Below are positions 24,199-37,272 of a stretch of DNA of 64,000 bases, in pieces. Both the position numbers and the translations under genes were made by a program. The DNA is from Ceratobasidium sp. AG-K (lineage: Eukaryota > Basidiomycota > Agaricomycetes > Cantharellales > Ceratobasidiaceae). The DNA lies in NCBI GenBank assembly GCA_037039685.1, contig JAWNGF010000001.1:3100001-3164000 (forward strand), written 5' to 3'. Numbering within the stretch: the first letter of the stretch is position 1; each line of letters opens with the position of its first letter. The notes below the pieces were generated by a model that was not told where the DNA came from, searched no databases, and saw nothing but the letters and a program-made list of their open reading frames with translations.

Positions 24199-24232
24199 AC
24201 CCAGTTGCTCGGAGAGAGCAAGATCCAGGAGT

Positions 24233-25747
24233 CTATAGATTCACTCGTTCAAGGTCGAGCACAGCCCCGACCTCGTCTCGAACCACACGCCACTGGTGCG
24301 TACCTGTGCCTCTTCTATATTCCTCTCCCTCCTGGGATCGTGACTCGAAAAACGACGCCCATTCGATTTTGCGTAGGCGAGGCAGCGCCGCAGCCAGTAT
24401 CAATCCCCCCACGCGCTCGGCAGTGGCCGTTGGAGCAGCATAGGTCTTGCGACATGCCGAGCAGTCATACGACCACAAGGTGGGATTTGCGTATTGTGGA
24501 GGCGCCATCTGGGACGTGGAGAATGGAAATGCGACGGGAGGAGGTGTGATTGGCATTGGAATGGTTGCAACTGTCGACGTAATTGGGGTGACAGGACCGG
24601 GTATATTGTTTGCCAAATGAGCATCTTGAGTTGCTGTCTGAGAATTCTCAAGATGCCGCCACGGATAATGATCCAGGCGGTGTTCTTCAAGGGCGACGAT
24701 TGGACTGAGGTACACTCCAAGAGATATTTCTTCCAGCTTTTGGAGGGGTCCGAGCTCGGCCGCTAACTCGTACTATGTGAGGAATCATGCGGGTTAGTGT
24801 CTATGATAGTCAAACACGAACTGTTTGTAGACGCGAATGTCAACTCACCGCATATTGCTCTACGTTATCGCCTCCAAAATATATGTCGTGTTGGTTCGAA
24901 AAGGTTCCCCAAAACGGACACTCTCCACCATCCGCAATTTGGCCATAATAACCTTCTTCTGCGTGATTAGTGGAGCACTTGCCGGTCGTGCACGAGTCAA
25001 ACATGGTACATTTTCCCAATCTCAATATACGCAGGTCAGGACAGTAAAACCCCAAATTTTGGAGAAGGGGAGACTCGCTGCCATGGGTTGAGCGGACGGC
25101 GAGCGAGGTCATTGTGGGTGGGAACGTAGTTACCGGTTGGCGGTAGGCAAACACAGGCGGATCTTCGGCTTCAATAGATGCATCGGGGTAAAAGGAGCGG
25201 GGGGGTGAGAATCGGAACAAATTGAGCTCGTAGTCGCACGACATGGAAAGAGCGGCCGAACGAAGATGCGGAAATCTAGACAAGACAGTCGAAGGAGCGG
25301 GTTGTTCCAGCGCGTGCGGTGGACAGATGATGTGCCTGGATTCATTCAAACCTGTCAAATGAAACCGAGCTAGATGTGACTAGAATAGACTTACCGCACC
25401 CACGCGCGCATACCCCTTAGCCGGCCGGCCCAAATCCAGTCGTCGACGTGCCGAACGATAAAAAGCCGAAACCATTCAGGCAACGCAATCGCGCGTAGTC
25501 GCCGAGATGCCCGAGTCATGCCTTCAATTCGAGCAAACGGAGGTTTCACCCTCGATGACGATGGGTCTATCACATCGGGATCGCTCCATACGTGTCCAAG
25601 CGCGTACCGTGCGATCTGGCTGAAAATCTCGTCGGGGAGACGGCTCGACGCGGAAGGCGCAGTACTACTACCGAGTTGAGTTAGCGTCTTGCACACCCGA
25701 TTTCGACGCTTGAAACGGCCAGACTTTAGGCTTTCGGGGGGCGCCAT
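24233..25747 (-). CDS. F-box-like/LRR protein, family I copy 4
   Basis: Exon 1 starts at ATG 25747 (MAPPESLKSGRFKRRNRVCK) and carries the F-box-like SRLPDEIFSQIARYALG and EWFRLFIVRHVDDWIWAGRL. It ends MRAWVR at GTAAGT. The acceptor that keeps frame is AATCCAG|GCACATC, giving R-HIICPPHALEQP, the same junction as the other family members. Exon 2 has LRILRLGKCTMFDSC and ends after EQYA. Exon 3 (to stop 24233) has ELAAELGPLQKLEEISLGVYL and a Pro-rich insert, then the CxxC motif CSAC. Copy 1 at 2119-3546 is its closest relative by FWxxFxxxHDxYF. Function unknown beyond the divergent F-box. Confidence 0.7.
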
Positions 25748-28700
25748 GGTGGACTGCTGCTCCAATGTGATATTTAGGCTGAGCGGACGCGGATATATCT
25801 CTTGGAGGCTTGATGAACTGACAAAAATGGATGCAGTGTGATTGCATAGCGTTAGAGACGAGGCTGTCCCGGTCAATCTCGAAGCAAGAACTCACGAAGA
25901 TGTGGTGGCTTCGTAGGCCTGGAGTGGTACCATTGGGGGAGTGTAGGCGAGCATAATGCTAGGTTACTAGGCGAGAACTGAGGACTGGGCCAGGGGACTT
26001 GCCACCGGGAGCTGCAGCTGTGTTAGAATGGGCGCGTTTTATGCTGAAAAAGTACCTACCGAGATTTGTTCGAGTGCCTAAGACCGGGACGAGCGGATCG
26101 AGACAACAGACGTCAATAAGGTACGACTAAAGCAAAGCGGGAGGTACACGGGGGTACGGGTGCTGTTTTGCGGGAAGATACCCGAAAAGCGACGACTCGC
26201 GACCAAGCGCATGATGGGTAGAGCTGGAAACTTACGGTGTGTATACGCGCCCGTGTGCTTGTGCACATCGTATGGCTGATGGCCGAGATACTGCGACCTA
26301 TGCGGAGAGATCCGTAGGTCCGTGAAGCAAGTAGCCGTAGGCAATTGGGCAAAGTCCGGTTATAGGATGCCGGAGAGGGTACAGGCGGGACGAGGCAGAG
26401 TGGTAGAGGCCATCGGCTTATGAAGGCCATCGCATCGGAGGGAGGAGGTAGGTGCTTTGGCGCCCACGTCGGGCGGCTAAGTCTTCGCTTCGTGAGCGCT
26501 CATGGCAACTGGGCTTCCAGATGATATTGTTTGATCACTCTGATCCACATTTCAGCCTGTCTATTTGGACACACACCCTGTCCTCGTTGACTATCCGGCC
26601 ATCACATGACTCATCGCTCAAACCCCGTTCATTATCTGGACTAATAGCTGCCAAACCTCCACCCACGGCGCTTGCCACGGCTGTGTACAGCTCATGCGCG
26701 CTCTCTGCTGCTGTTGTCTGGCCCATTTTCATCATGGCTCGTGGGCTTAAACACTTGTTTTAAATTACGCCAGCTTCTGTGACTATCTATAGCTACCAAT
26801 TTGTTACAACCTAGTCATGGTTCGAGATGACGCTCCGGCAATGCCTACAGAGGGTTACTCAGCAGAACAGATTTCAAACCTGCTCGAGCTCAGCGCGATT
26901 GCGGACCTCGGCCCTTGCGGAGTCTCAGAGGCTAGACAATGTTGCCCACCGTGCCTTGACGTCAACGCCTCGCCTCTTACCCTACTATTACCTTGATGCG
27001 CGTCCTACGTAGCTCACGTCTAAATCGCAAGGTGGCGTTCGATGTCCGAATTAATTAAATCAGACATCCCGATGCTAGGCCAAGCAGGCCCCGATCAGCG
27101 TACCAAATGCAGCGATCGTCGACCAGTCCAGTGCTCCGCGCATAAGGCGCAGATACTCACTCGGCCTTATTTCTCCATTTGTGATTACCACACTGCCACA
27201 CTGGATTCGCATACTACTTGGTTTTGTTTTCTGCCTTTATCCCCGCCGTATGCAATGTTTTCGTCTGGCAAACAAGTCGTCGACGTATCCTCGGGTATGT
27301 ATGTGCGCGCTTTCGGTTGAACGGAGTTCTCGGGTGCATGCGGGATTTCAAGTAGGTCTCGAAACGTTGACACCCCGACCGGCTAACACTTGCATCTCTC
27401 CCAAGCTCACCAAACACGTCTCATGCCCACACCGCCAGCCGAATAAAGCAAACAAAAATACTTGCCCGCCCCAGCGGTTTTAGCACATTACATCTAGGGG
27501 TCTCGCGTATAGACCGAAGGGAGCCACTCGGTCTCGCGGGGAATCGTGCCGGCCAAATCGCTTATACTAGCCCACCATCCCTACTTGCCAATTTACCCAC
27601 GCAATATCCATCCGACCTACTATTTAGCGCTCTAATATTCCGCCTCGGATACGTCAATACGTCACCTTGGCACACACAGATCGCCCAAAGTGGCCAACCC
27701 AGGTCGACCCCGCGATCAATTAGGTTGAGCTAGCTTGGGGGGCCAGATGGCGATCGCCAGAAAGAAAAGCCGCCCATCTACCCCAATCCAGAATCCCGCC
27801 ACCCCACCTTAACCTCGTAACCTTTTTCGTGGGTGTCCCGCCCTCGACGAACGCCACTCGGCTCGGTCACTCCACTATGGCCCACTCCCACCCCTATACT
27901 AGCCAATCCGAGATTCCTTCGGAGCGCTCATAACTACCGCACTGAATTCACGCTTTCATCTTGCGCACGGTTGTCCCTTGTTTCGCAAAAATGCGTGATG
28001 CGTGTGCCGCGGTAAGAGCCCCTGTTGGTTAATCTCAGTAGCTGAATTACTGTATTTATGCAGTGTGTATGCCTCTTTGATATGCCATTTCGTCACCTGC
28101 ACTCAATCCATGATCAATAAATGGGCGCCTGTACTTGTATTATTTAGCCGGCAAGTGGCGACGCATGGGCTCTGGGCTGAAATGGATATATGCATATTTG
28201 CGGACTGGATTGGGCATATTGTGTTAGTATCATGCGCTGTGTGGCTCGGCAAAACCACGGTAGCGACAAGGGGCACCCGCCCTCCACGATCAACAGTCTA
28301 ACGTTTGTCGAACCCCACATTCGTGAAAAAGGTGGATCACAAGAAATCTTCTTATGATCCAGCCACAGACCGAGTCGAAGATGGACTTTTAGACCTCGTC
28401 CGGTGTGGTTTTTACCGGTGGGACTGGACCTAAGCTTGGACCATCCTTGCTCGATAAGCAATGCTCGGGGCACAGCTGAGAGAGGTCACAGCCCTTATGC
28501 TGCGCACTGTAATCACTCTTCGCGTCCATCGTTCGGCAACCTAATATAGGTACAGGATCTACAATAATGTACAGTAATGATGTAGTTCAGTGTGCTTGAT
28601 AAACGATTGGGCAGTTCGGAATGAAAGCGGGAAATCCAAAAATACATTGTAGGGACAATCCGGGCGTGATTTATCAGCCATGGCCCGTACAGCCACAGAT

Positions 28701-29143
28701 TGTCAACCTGGGCCTGCAACTCACCGTCATTTTCGGTCGGCGGATAATTTTGCGTGGGTATATGCACTATCAACGAGGGTTGCTATAACCAACGCGGAAT
28801 GCCGCTATCCGTATAGGGAATATATGCGCGCTAGCTGGACACGAGAGAGGGGATACTCAAATCGAAATTGCAACCCAAAACTATGGTCAACTTGTCACAG
28901 CGCGCAACGAGTCCTGTCCAAAACGGTGATATACATTTGGTTTGGCCAATGGAAAAATAGAGCGCGGAATTTGTTCAAGTTGGGGTAAATCATAGCAAGC
29001 TAGCGTTCGGTGCCCGAGATGTCGTTCCTGATCTTATCCCCCCCTCGGATTCGTAAGGCCGAAAAGAATAAAGGGTTATGTCGGTTGAGAATTCGTCTTG
29101 CTATTCTACGACTAGCCGCCTCGGATATCTACGCAGAGCCACT
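25748..29143. other. Gene-poor 3.4 kb
   Basis: No domain, exon chain or transposon protein was recognised on either strand. Frames of 60-110 codons here look random in composition. The region contains the promoter side of the F-box-like gene ending at 24233. The sequence 27650-27950 is C-rich on the plus strand. Untranslated, decayed or non-coding content cannot be excluded. Confidence 0.5.
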
Positions 29144-32038
29144 TCATGCACGTTGTTTTCCACGCGATTTTTCCGACCTAGGGGGTGTATGCAAGCCAGG
29201 GATGGTATCGGCGGAGATTGATGGTACTAGGTTTACTCCTGAGCCCCAGTCTCTACTAGGTGTTCTCACTCCCAAAGCGTCCTGCGTGACTGAGATGAGC
29301 TCCGTGTGCTTTGTTCCCTTCACGCCTTGCCCGAGTTCTAGGGGCCCATCGTCAGCAGGTTCGTAAGGTTCTTCTGGAGACCTTCGTGCGCAATTGTCAG
29401 ACATGCCAAACGCTGAGAGTGATGTGCTGGGGCTGGAGAACTGGGGTGGATCCAATGAGGGAATGACGGTTATGGATGACGACAACGATGGGCGCAGATT
29501 GGCTGAGGTCTGCAAGGTGGTGTTTGATTCTGGCGTAACAGGAAACGACGCTGATTCCTGCCGAAGTAGCCGCTCGTATAGGTCAGGAGACGAACTAGGA
29601 AGATCGGTTGACAGGTCGGGCGACGATGTGCGGGCCGCAGCCGCTTGATCAGCTAAGACATCCAGCGCCGAGTACACCCTCCGACGGCTGCTGGGAGAAT
29701 CAGGCTCCTCCGGCTCCGTGTCGCTATCCTCTGTTCGAACAAACGGAGACGAGTGCCGACGAGCAGTATTGGTGGAATGATGCGCATGTGACGATGAGGG
29801 CGAGTATCGAGAGCGAGTAGATATGTGATGCGGTGATGCGAGCGCTGAATTCGAGGCTAGTTGCCTTGTTGGCGTTGGCGATGCGCTTCGGCTTCGTGCC
29901 CGTAGCACAGTGCGGGCTGCCGTCAACAGGTGCTCTAACCCTTTGCTTCTGGCATCTCCTGCTGGTCGATCCGGGGTGACCAATACTATCTCCATGGCGC
30001 CCGAATTAGCGATGTTGGTTGTAGCTGATAGAGCGGTTGATTGCAGTTCCTGGACATCTCCCGAGTCCGACCTTGCGTCCGCTTTTGCTGTGCTCCACGC
30101 TGGAGCTGGACGAATCCCAGGATATTGCGCCACAAATGAGGCCAAGCATGCCTGCGCATCCACCTGTGGATCACCCGTAAACGCCACAATGACCTCTTGT
30201 GCAGGTATTCGACGTGGGCTACGCGAGGTGGATGACTCGAGCGTGCGCCTACTTGTTTCCTGTGCGCTCTTCGTGGGCCGTAATGTGGAGGAGCGCCCGC
30301 GTCCACTCGGGTAAGACTTGCCGCCTTCATCAACTAGGAACTGAGTGAATTGATGGTGAGCTATTGCCGGAAAGGATATGCTCGCTCTTGGCGGGCGCCC
30401 GCGGCGCGTGACGCTGCTGATCTCGGTGCCGTTGTTAGGCAATGACTCAGGCGGAGAGACTTGAGTTGGGCTGTTCTGTGGGGGTGGGAGTGGCGGGTTG
30501 TCTCCCTGCTGGGACGGGGATAGGGTATTCTCGGTGCTCGGCTTGCGTTCTTCGTTTCCAGGCTGGTTACACTCGGGTCCTTCCAACGCCATAAGCACAC
30601 GTTCCTTTCCCACTCGGCGCGCTGCTGCTAGAAGAAGCTCTGAGCGAGCGTCTGGTTGTGTTACGCGCATACGTTTCTCAGGTGGGGGATGAGCCGATCC
30701 GAAAGGCAGTAGGTTTCCATTGAGAATTGCTGTGGAGGAAGCAGGGAGCTGAGCGCCTGGGTTGGAGTGCATAGGCGCTTGAAAGACTAGATTGGTAGTT
30801 GGCGATGATATGGGATACTTGCGTGGCCGACCGCGAGGGTTAGGCGTTGGAGGGATTACCTAAATTATCGGGTCAATAAATCGAAGCAATTGGAAGGGAA
30901 ATTCAAGTCACTGATTCGTATAAACTGCCTTGCAGGCTTGTCGGCAATGCGTGCGGTCTGGCCCATTCCTATCAGTTCATGACGCCGTCGAATGTAGTAA
31001 ATTTAAGAAAACTGACCTAATCAATAAATTAACTCGTAACTCCTCGATGCTCTGCTTTAATGCAGCGATTTCACGTCTTGCCTCTTGAATCTCTTGTTCC
31101 AAGCGAGTGTTTTCACTGCTAAGCTTTTCATTTTGCGCATGAAGCTCTGCGTTTCTGGACCTCTCGTCCTGATAAACCACTTCTTTTACAGCAGTTGGAC
31201 TTCGGCTCCATTTGATGTTCTTCTGTTGCACATTAAACGGGAGATTAATCCTACATAGCGAGCCAAAACAAATAGTCACACACAGATATGCGTGCATTAA
31301 GCGCTTGCGCCGTCCTTTCGAAGCCTAGTCGGTCCGCGTCCCGGAATTCGTTCAGATCCTATTGCAAAAATCAGTGGAGAACTATCAGAATGTAATAAAC
31401 CCAACTAACTTCTAGTTGTTGTATCATCATTTTTCGCTCAGTCAACAAGGATCGAATATGCTCCGCCTGAGCGGCAATTTGGGAAGCGGTGGGACGTGCA
31501 GGGTGAGTCAAAGCCACGACCTGGCACATTTGATATCAGTATAATCGAGAATATATTACAAGCCGGGCCAAAGGATTTACCATCATAGCCAATTGTCTTT
31601 CTCTGCTCCCAAGAGTTTGTTCGATCCCAATCCCGTCTGTGAACAATCCCCATGCAAGAACAGTCTTGCGCATCTCGGCTACCCTCGCGTCATCTATGAG
31701 TTCTTCACCATCTTCTTCACCAGAAGTGGATAAGTTGGGCAGGGGATTGGACCCATACACGTCCGTTATCGGTTCCATTATGTCCGTCGACCTTGTCCTA
31801 CGTGGTGGAGTCCCGAAATGCAGCGAGGGTTCAGGAGAAGGGGTTGCACTGAGGGGTCGGATCAAATCAGAAAAGCTGAGCAAAGGCTCCTCGGATTCAA
31901 CTTCGTGATTGCCTTCATCAATCGTATTTGCGCTTAGAGCTGGTGATGCTATATGCTCACAGTAAGTGTGGAAATAAATAGGAAGAAGTCCTGGAGCTTA
32001 CGAGATCTTTCCCGAGGTCGCTTTGCGCTTGCACGCAT
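29144..32038 (-). CDS. AT-hook and coiled-coil protein, probably nuclear
   Basis: Seven or so exons. The first (32038-32002, MRASAKRPRERS, basic and NLS-like) joins PSPALSANTIDEGNHEVE across GTAAGC/ATATAG. The next exons give a conserved-looking helical block (VAEMRKTVLAWGLFTDGIGI; LTHPARPTASQIAAQAEHI). A strong coiled coil follows near 31200-31040 (LEQEIQEARREIAALKQSIE). Then VIPPTPNPRGRPRKYPI carries an AT-hook core (RGRPRK), and a second GRP site (TRRGRPPRAS) lies about 170 residues later. The long 3' exon (to stop 29144, ending RGKQRA) is Ser/Pro-rich and disordered. AT-hooks bind the minor groove of AT-rich DNA, so a chromatin or transcription role is likely. I do not recognise the family. 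The two short exons at 31020-30900 are the least certain. Confidence 0.7.
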
Positions 32039-32813
32039 TTCCGGGGGTTTGTAGAAAAGATCCAAACCAGAGTGAGAGTGGTGGCGTGATGTGATGTCTG
32101 GCCGAGACATTCGGTATGTAGTCTAAGGGGTTCGCCGGAGGTAATTTGTTGAAGGTGAATGAGAGCCACTTCGTTGGGTACAAGACACGAAACAGAGTCA
32201 GGTGACATGAGAACAGCTTTGTAATCCCAGCGCCTGATATCAGTGCGGTAAACAAAAGCTGCACCCTCCAGCTTCAAGCGGCGAATATAGGAACATCGGC
32301 AAAGTTACACTCTCCGCTCAAATGGATCGACGAGTAGAGTGAAATACGGCTAACTCAGTTGCCTTTATGCAACATAATAACCACCTTTCGTTGAGGCAGA
32401 TGCCGGAAATCCTGAATGAAGTCAGTTGCCAGCTTGATATTGGGGCAGTACACACATATATATAGTGGAGATTCTCCACTGTCTGTACGTCATACATTGC
32501 GGCTAATTTAGCCAACATGTAGTGCGGCGGCGCGGTATGTATTCGTCTCACTGTGTAGCGGGTGTAGTTACGCTAGTCCATGACACCAAACTTAAGGGGA
32601 GGGGCATGCTACTAGCGGACAGCACGGGTTGGATGTGGTAGAATCCGGGCCTAATGTTAGGCCATGTCGTAAGGAGGGTTCGACGGACTGATCGTGCGGG
32701 CGGCCAGCTGAAATAGATTAGAAAACTATATTTACATTGGCATTAAATGCAAATGGCTTGTAGCTGCTTAAGTCGCATGCCTCTGTGCCTACTAACTGGT
32801 ATCCGCTACATGA
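32039..32813. other. Intergenic, no supported gene
   Basis: Lies between the AT-hook gene start (-) and the 3' end of the copper amine oxidase gene (-). It probably holds the AT-hook gene's promoter; nothing else was recognised. Confidence 0.4.
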
Positions 32814-35800
32814 TCATACGCCAAATATCATTTGTCCGTCATATTGGATCGCCGGCAAGGGGCGTGGCGCACACGTTGTTCCTTGGGTACCGGACTCTTC
32901 TATTTCGTATTTACCAATTTTGTTCTTTTGAAGAAGAATTGCATTGCGAATATCACGGGATGGCTCCTGTCGCGGCCAAGTCATCGACTGCATCTACATA
33001 CCAAGGCTCTTTACTCACTTCATCAAAGTAGTTGAAAGGGCTGAGAATAAAGGATGAACGAGTGCCAGTGAACAGCGTATTAGGGGTGTCTTCTGCGCGA
33101 GGGATATGGTGCTACAACGATCGCTGTTCGTAAGGCGCGTACGTTGACATCAAAGTATCTGCGTACCATCCCGAGATTGGCGTAAATAACCAAATCTTCC
33201 TGGTCGATAGGCTCCGGGGGGTCAAAGAGCTATTGGATGTGATTGGATGTCAGGCCTAGTTAGGGCATAGGCTAAGTATTTCGCTTGCCTTGCTGAAATC
33301 GACCGGCGGTGTCCTGGAGAGGTGTTGGTTCCAGGTGGTTGAGCTGGAGGGTTCTGTCTCTTTCAGCTTGGCGACCATAAAGTCCCACTCGCTCCATCGT
33401 GCGTTATTTAGTAGTATTTGAGCACCTTGGATGGGCTACGAGCTTTAATTAGCGCATGCCTAACCAGTATTGCGATGACAAGCTCACATTATGGACCGCA
33501 TGAAATCCGGGCTGGAAGCGGTAGGCCTTCGGGTACCCCCATTGGTTGGTTACATTTTTGTTGGCGATCAGGTAGAGTGTTTGGCCGTTCGGTCCAAATT
33601 GTGTTTGAAGTTCTGTTGGGATCCAGGTTCTATTGATACGAAGCTGTCGAGTTGGGCCGTCTTCTGCATCAAACCATGGTTTGGTAACTGAACATAACGC
33701 AAAGAAATATGAGCCACGTGGTGGTAGTCCAGGAGGACCATTTGTACCTTCCTCAACAACAATCTCATTCGCTTGCAGCGAGTTGGCCGTTCCAGCAACT
33801 AATTGCTCTAGGTTGAGCTATCGTTATCGCCATGAATTGAGTTATGCTTACTATCAAGGTCAATTTTATAATTGATAACGTGTGAGTGCACCGAGCCCAT
33901 CGTTGTTTTTTGGATTCGAGTGCCGTAGTCATCTTGATTTGTGTCCCAGTAGGTAGCCTATTCGAATAAGACTTATTCAAATGCTATGATCATCTATCAA
34001 TAGTGCATACCTGCAGGTAACCACTAGCAGCCATGCGAACTTCCACAGATCCCTCGAGATAAAAAATGTAGTCGAACATATAGTCGTAATTGTAGACGGC
34101 AGACATGGTGCGTACGGTGAGTGTAGCCCCTTTAGTACTACCATACCAGTTGTTCCTACACACAACATAGTTTAGAACAAAATGCATTAACGCTCAAACA
34201 CTGGAATACACACGTTGTATCGCCATGTCGACTTGTTGGGAAGCCCAGGTCAGCCTTTTGAAAATTATCAGGTTTTGTGTTGTCTGCAACTACCGGACGT
34301 AGACCCACCTCGAATATACAAATGGACTCCGGCGACGTGTAGTACCTATCTTCACTATGATAGCTCGCATTTAAATTTAATGAGCCATATGGGCAATCAT
34401 AGCCTAATAGAAGCTGGCGAGACTCTTCGCCTACTCCGTAGTGACGGTCAAGGTATGCGGTGGATGCTTGTATCTGTTGACATACAACGTTAGTGCGATT
34501 GTCCGATTATATCCTTGGCCTAGAGCTATCGTACAGGATCGTTCCCTCCATAACTATCAATAAGTGTAGGACAATCAGAATGTTGGAAGGCTGGCTGAAC
34601 GAACAAATTGTGACTTACTGTGCAATGGCCTCCTGTAGGGATAGCTGTGAACCGGTCTCAGCTGAAATGCACCACAATCTCGTCTGCACCAGCTTACTTC
34701 ATATATAATCCTTTCTCCCTTGAACTTGATATTCCACATCGTCAGCCCGGTATCTCTGTTAAACATCAGTTGAAACTCTGGACGTGTAGACCGAGGTATA
34801 AATTCCCACACCTATTGAATCCTAAATAGAAACTCCAACTCATCCACTCGACATATTGGGCCTGCCTGTCCGCTTGTATACGACTGCCATTAAAGAGTGT
34901 GTTACCAGGGGCGGCTCGGTCGTCCAATGCCCTGGTATCGCCCTTTTGCTTTCTAGTGGACCAATCCTGGTTCTTGAGATCAGGTTTGACGCCACGTTGG
35001 AGCGATCCAGAGTTATATGCGTCGATTAACTCGTTAACCGAGCCGAAGATTTGATTGTTGTATACAATCCGTCTGGACATTAAGATATAAGCCCACGTCC
35101 GAAGGCATCCGAGTAAGCAAAACACTAACCTAACTGACCATAAAGATGTATCGGTACCGCTGATTTCAATATTGACGAAGAATCCGGTGGTACCAAGGTA
35201 CCGTGCTCCATCCCCGATTCCCGTGAAGAAGAGCCAACACCTGGAATCAACTGCGGATTAGGTACCTCATTGGTCAGAAACCAGCACTCGCCCTACCGTC
35301 GCCAGTTGCCATCCAGTGAGTTGGGTCCCTTGACCAAGCATTAGAGATACATTTTGACCCAACCCGTAAGAAAATGACAAACCTGCCACGAATACGTGAT
35401 AGCGTCTCCCGGCGATCCAGTATATGAGCCACCGATAAGATCTTCAGTAATGGAAGCGAGCGGCGCCATGAATGAGAGTACGAATGCTGAACTCGGGTTA
35501 GGATCTATGCTACCTAACCGAAAATCAACAAATTCTCACCATCAATTGCCGCACCTGAAAGCGCGCGTTAGTGATAAGTTTCTAATATTTACTGAGATGT
35601 TGACTACTCACTCTCTAGGCTACCAGCACAGCGGGAGTTGAATGGGAAGGCCCCAGATCCATTTATTCCAGCAGTTGAGTTCTGGTAAATGTATGATAGA
35701 GGGGAATATGTCGTGTTCCGAGAGATAGGGATTGGCCCAACCATGTATTCTTGAATAATGGGTATAGCTAAGCCACCAGCGTATATAATTGCCTAAGAAG

Positions 35801-36232
35801 TTCTATGCAACTGAATCTCCTTCGTGTAAGGAGCTTACTCGAGCATATTTCGCGGGCTTAGCGCCTTCACCATCCAGATAGTTGAGTGCATCCGTTTTGT
35901 TAGGCATGAGGGATTCGATCAGCCAAAGCGTGTTATCACTTCGAAAAAACGAGCATTAGCCGCTGTTGACTTGTCTAAATATCCTCGCAGTTTTACCTTA
36001 AAGTTGCCTTGTACGTCTGGGTCAGGTTCAGCGTCTCCTGATGGTATAACCACTCTTGCACCGTTTGAGTTTCGGAACGAGAAAGTGGAGCCCATAAATT
36101 GTCCTTGGGTGCGGTCACGCCGAGGGCCCCATCAGCTGGACACGTATCTTCACTGGAGGCGGCGGGTTGTAAATCACTTGAGATCAGAGCAATAGCGAGT
36201 ATCCAAGCGAGTATCCAAACTGGGAATTGCAT
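32814..36232 (-). CDS. Secreted copper amine oxidase
   Basis: A topaquinone enzyme that oxidises primary amines to aldehydes with H2O2 and ammonia. Many short exons. The N-terminus MQFPVWILAWILAIALISSD is a signal peptide, so the protein is secreted. It continues APKDNLWAPLSRSETQTVQE, a typical family start. Later segments: QYVEWMSWSFYLGF; DTGLTMWNIKFKGERIIYE; the catalytic-base region TAYLDRHYGVG (Asp); LLGYDCPYGSLNLNASYH; ESICIFE joined to ADLGFPTSRHG; the cofactor site AVYNYDYMFDYIFYLEG, whose first Tyr after Asn becomes TPQ; copper ligands in GSVHSHVINYKIDLD and in GMHHIPRAEDTPNT. The C-terminus FNYFDEEPSRDIRNA runs to stop TGA 32816-32814. The residue three before the TPQ Asn is Ala instead of the usual Thr/Ser. 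All key catalytic and metal residues are present. Confidence 0.92.
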
Positions 36233-37272
36233 TGTATTAGGACTTCAGGCTCTTCGGTTTTATGACCCGGGGGGTTCGGGGGGGACGAGAGCTGCGGCTA
36301 GCCTCCAGCGCTTTACATATGTCTGGGTCACAAGCCACTATACCAAGATAAGCAAGACTGTTGACTCGCCCCTGAGCCTCGACACAGAGCTAGTGACAGG
36401 CACGTTAAATTACTTTTTGTGGAAAGGCTCGAGGTGGCAGGCGAAAATTGAACTTGCACGGATCTCATTGATCAAGCGAGCGAAAGCCACCTGAATAAGT
36501 AGGCTATGCATCCTGATCAAGAACAAGGCTTTGGGCGTCTATGGGAACTATCGTTTCAACTTGATATGGTGGTGGAGCGCTACACGTGAGTTGTGCATAT
36601 AAATCACGTGATACCTTCCAGTCACCCTTCGGGGACTTTCTCGGTTGACTAGGGCCGGCAATGCTGGTGATAGCAATTAAACAAAGCCATAAGATAGGAA
36701 TGACATAGAAATAAGATAGTATTTCAAAAGGGGCGCACCACCGCAATATGTTTCGATAAGATAGAATGTGATGAGATGGAATTTTCTAGTTATCGGTGAG
36801 TGTATGATGGTATCGTGATAGACCTCAGGTCATGTGTATGTTTTAACATGGTGAGCTTATGCCTGGGCCAGAGCTACCTACCGCATCTCAACTAAATGCC
36901 ATCAAAGAACTCAAAAAAGCTACCTCAGGACTCCCAAAATTGACTCCTGAGGGTTTTGTGGATGGAACGGTTTTAGGTCGCCAAGGAATCCACGACCGTG
37001 CTTGCCTTATCTCCGTGTGGACACTTTGCTTCTTACTTTTTGCTTCAGAAATCTGTGTCTTTGTCAGCACCGAGCGGTTTGACCTCGTGTTCATGTAGCT
37101 CGTTAAAGCTGTATTCAATATGTATAAATCACGTGAGACCGGCTTCTTGCCCATTCACATTGCCGGAAACCTGCAAGCCGACGACAACTTCCACGAGGGT
37201 TGAGGAGCCCCGCATTCGCGTCGGTCATTATTATCGTCTTTCATTCTCGACCTCAAGGACTCGGTTCGAGCT
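36233..37272. other. Divergent intergenic region with a small frame
   Basis: Contains the promoters of the amine oxidase (-) and the TMEM135-like gene (+). A plus-strand frame from ATG 36859 reads MPGPELPTASQLNAIKELKK and continues for about 79 codons. It has a GTCGCC sequence after FVDGTVLG that could be a weak donor, but no match is known, so it is not called as a gene. Confidence 0.4.
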
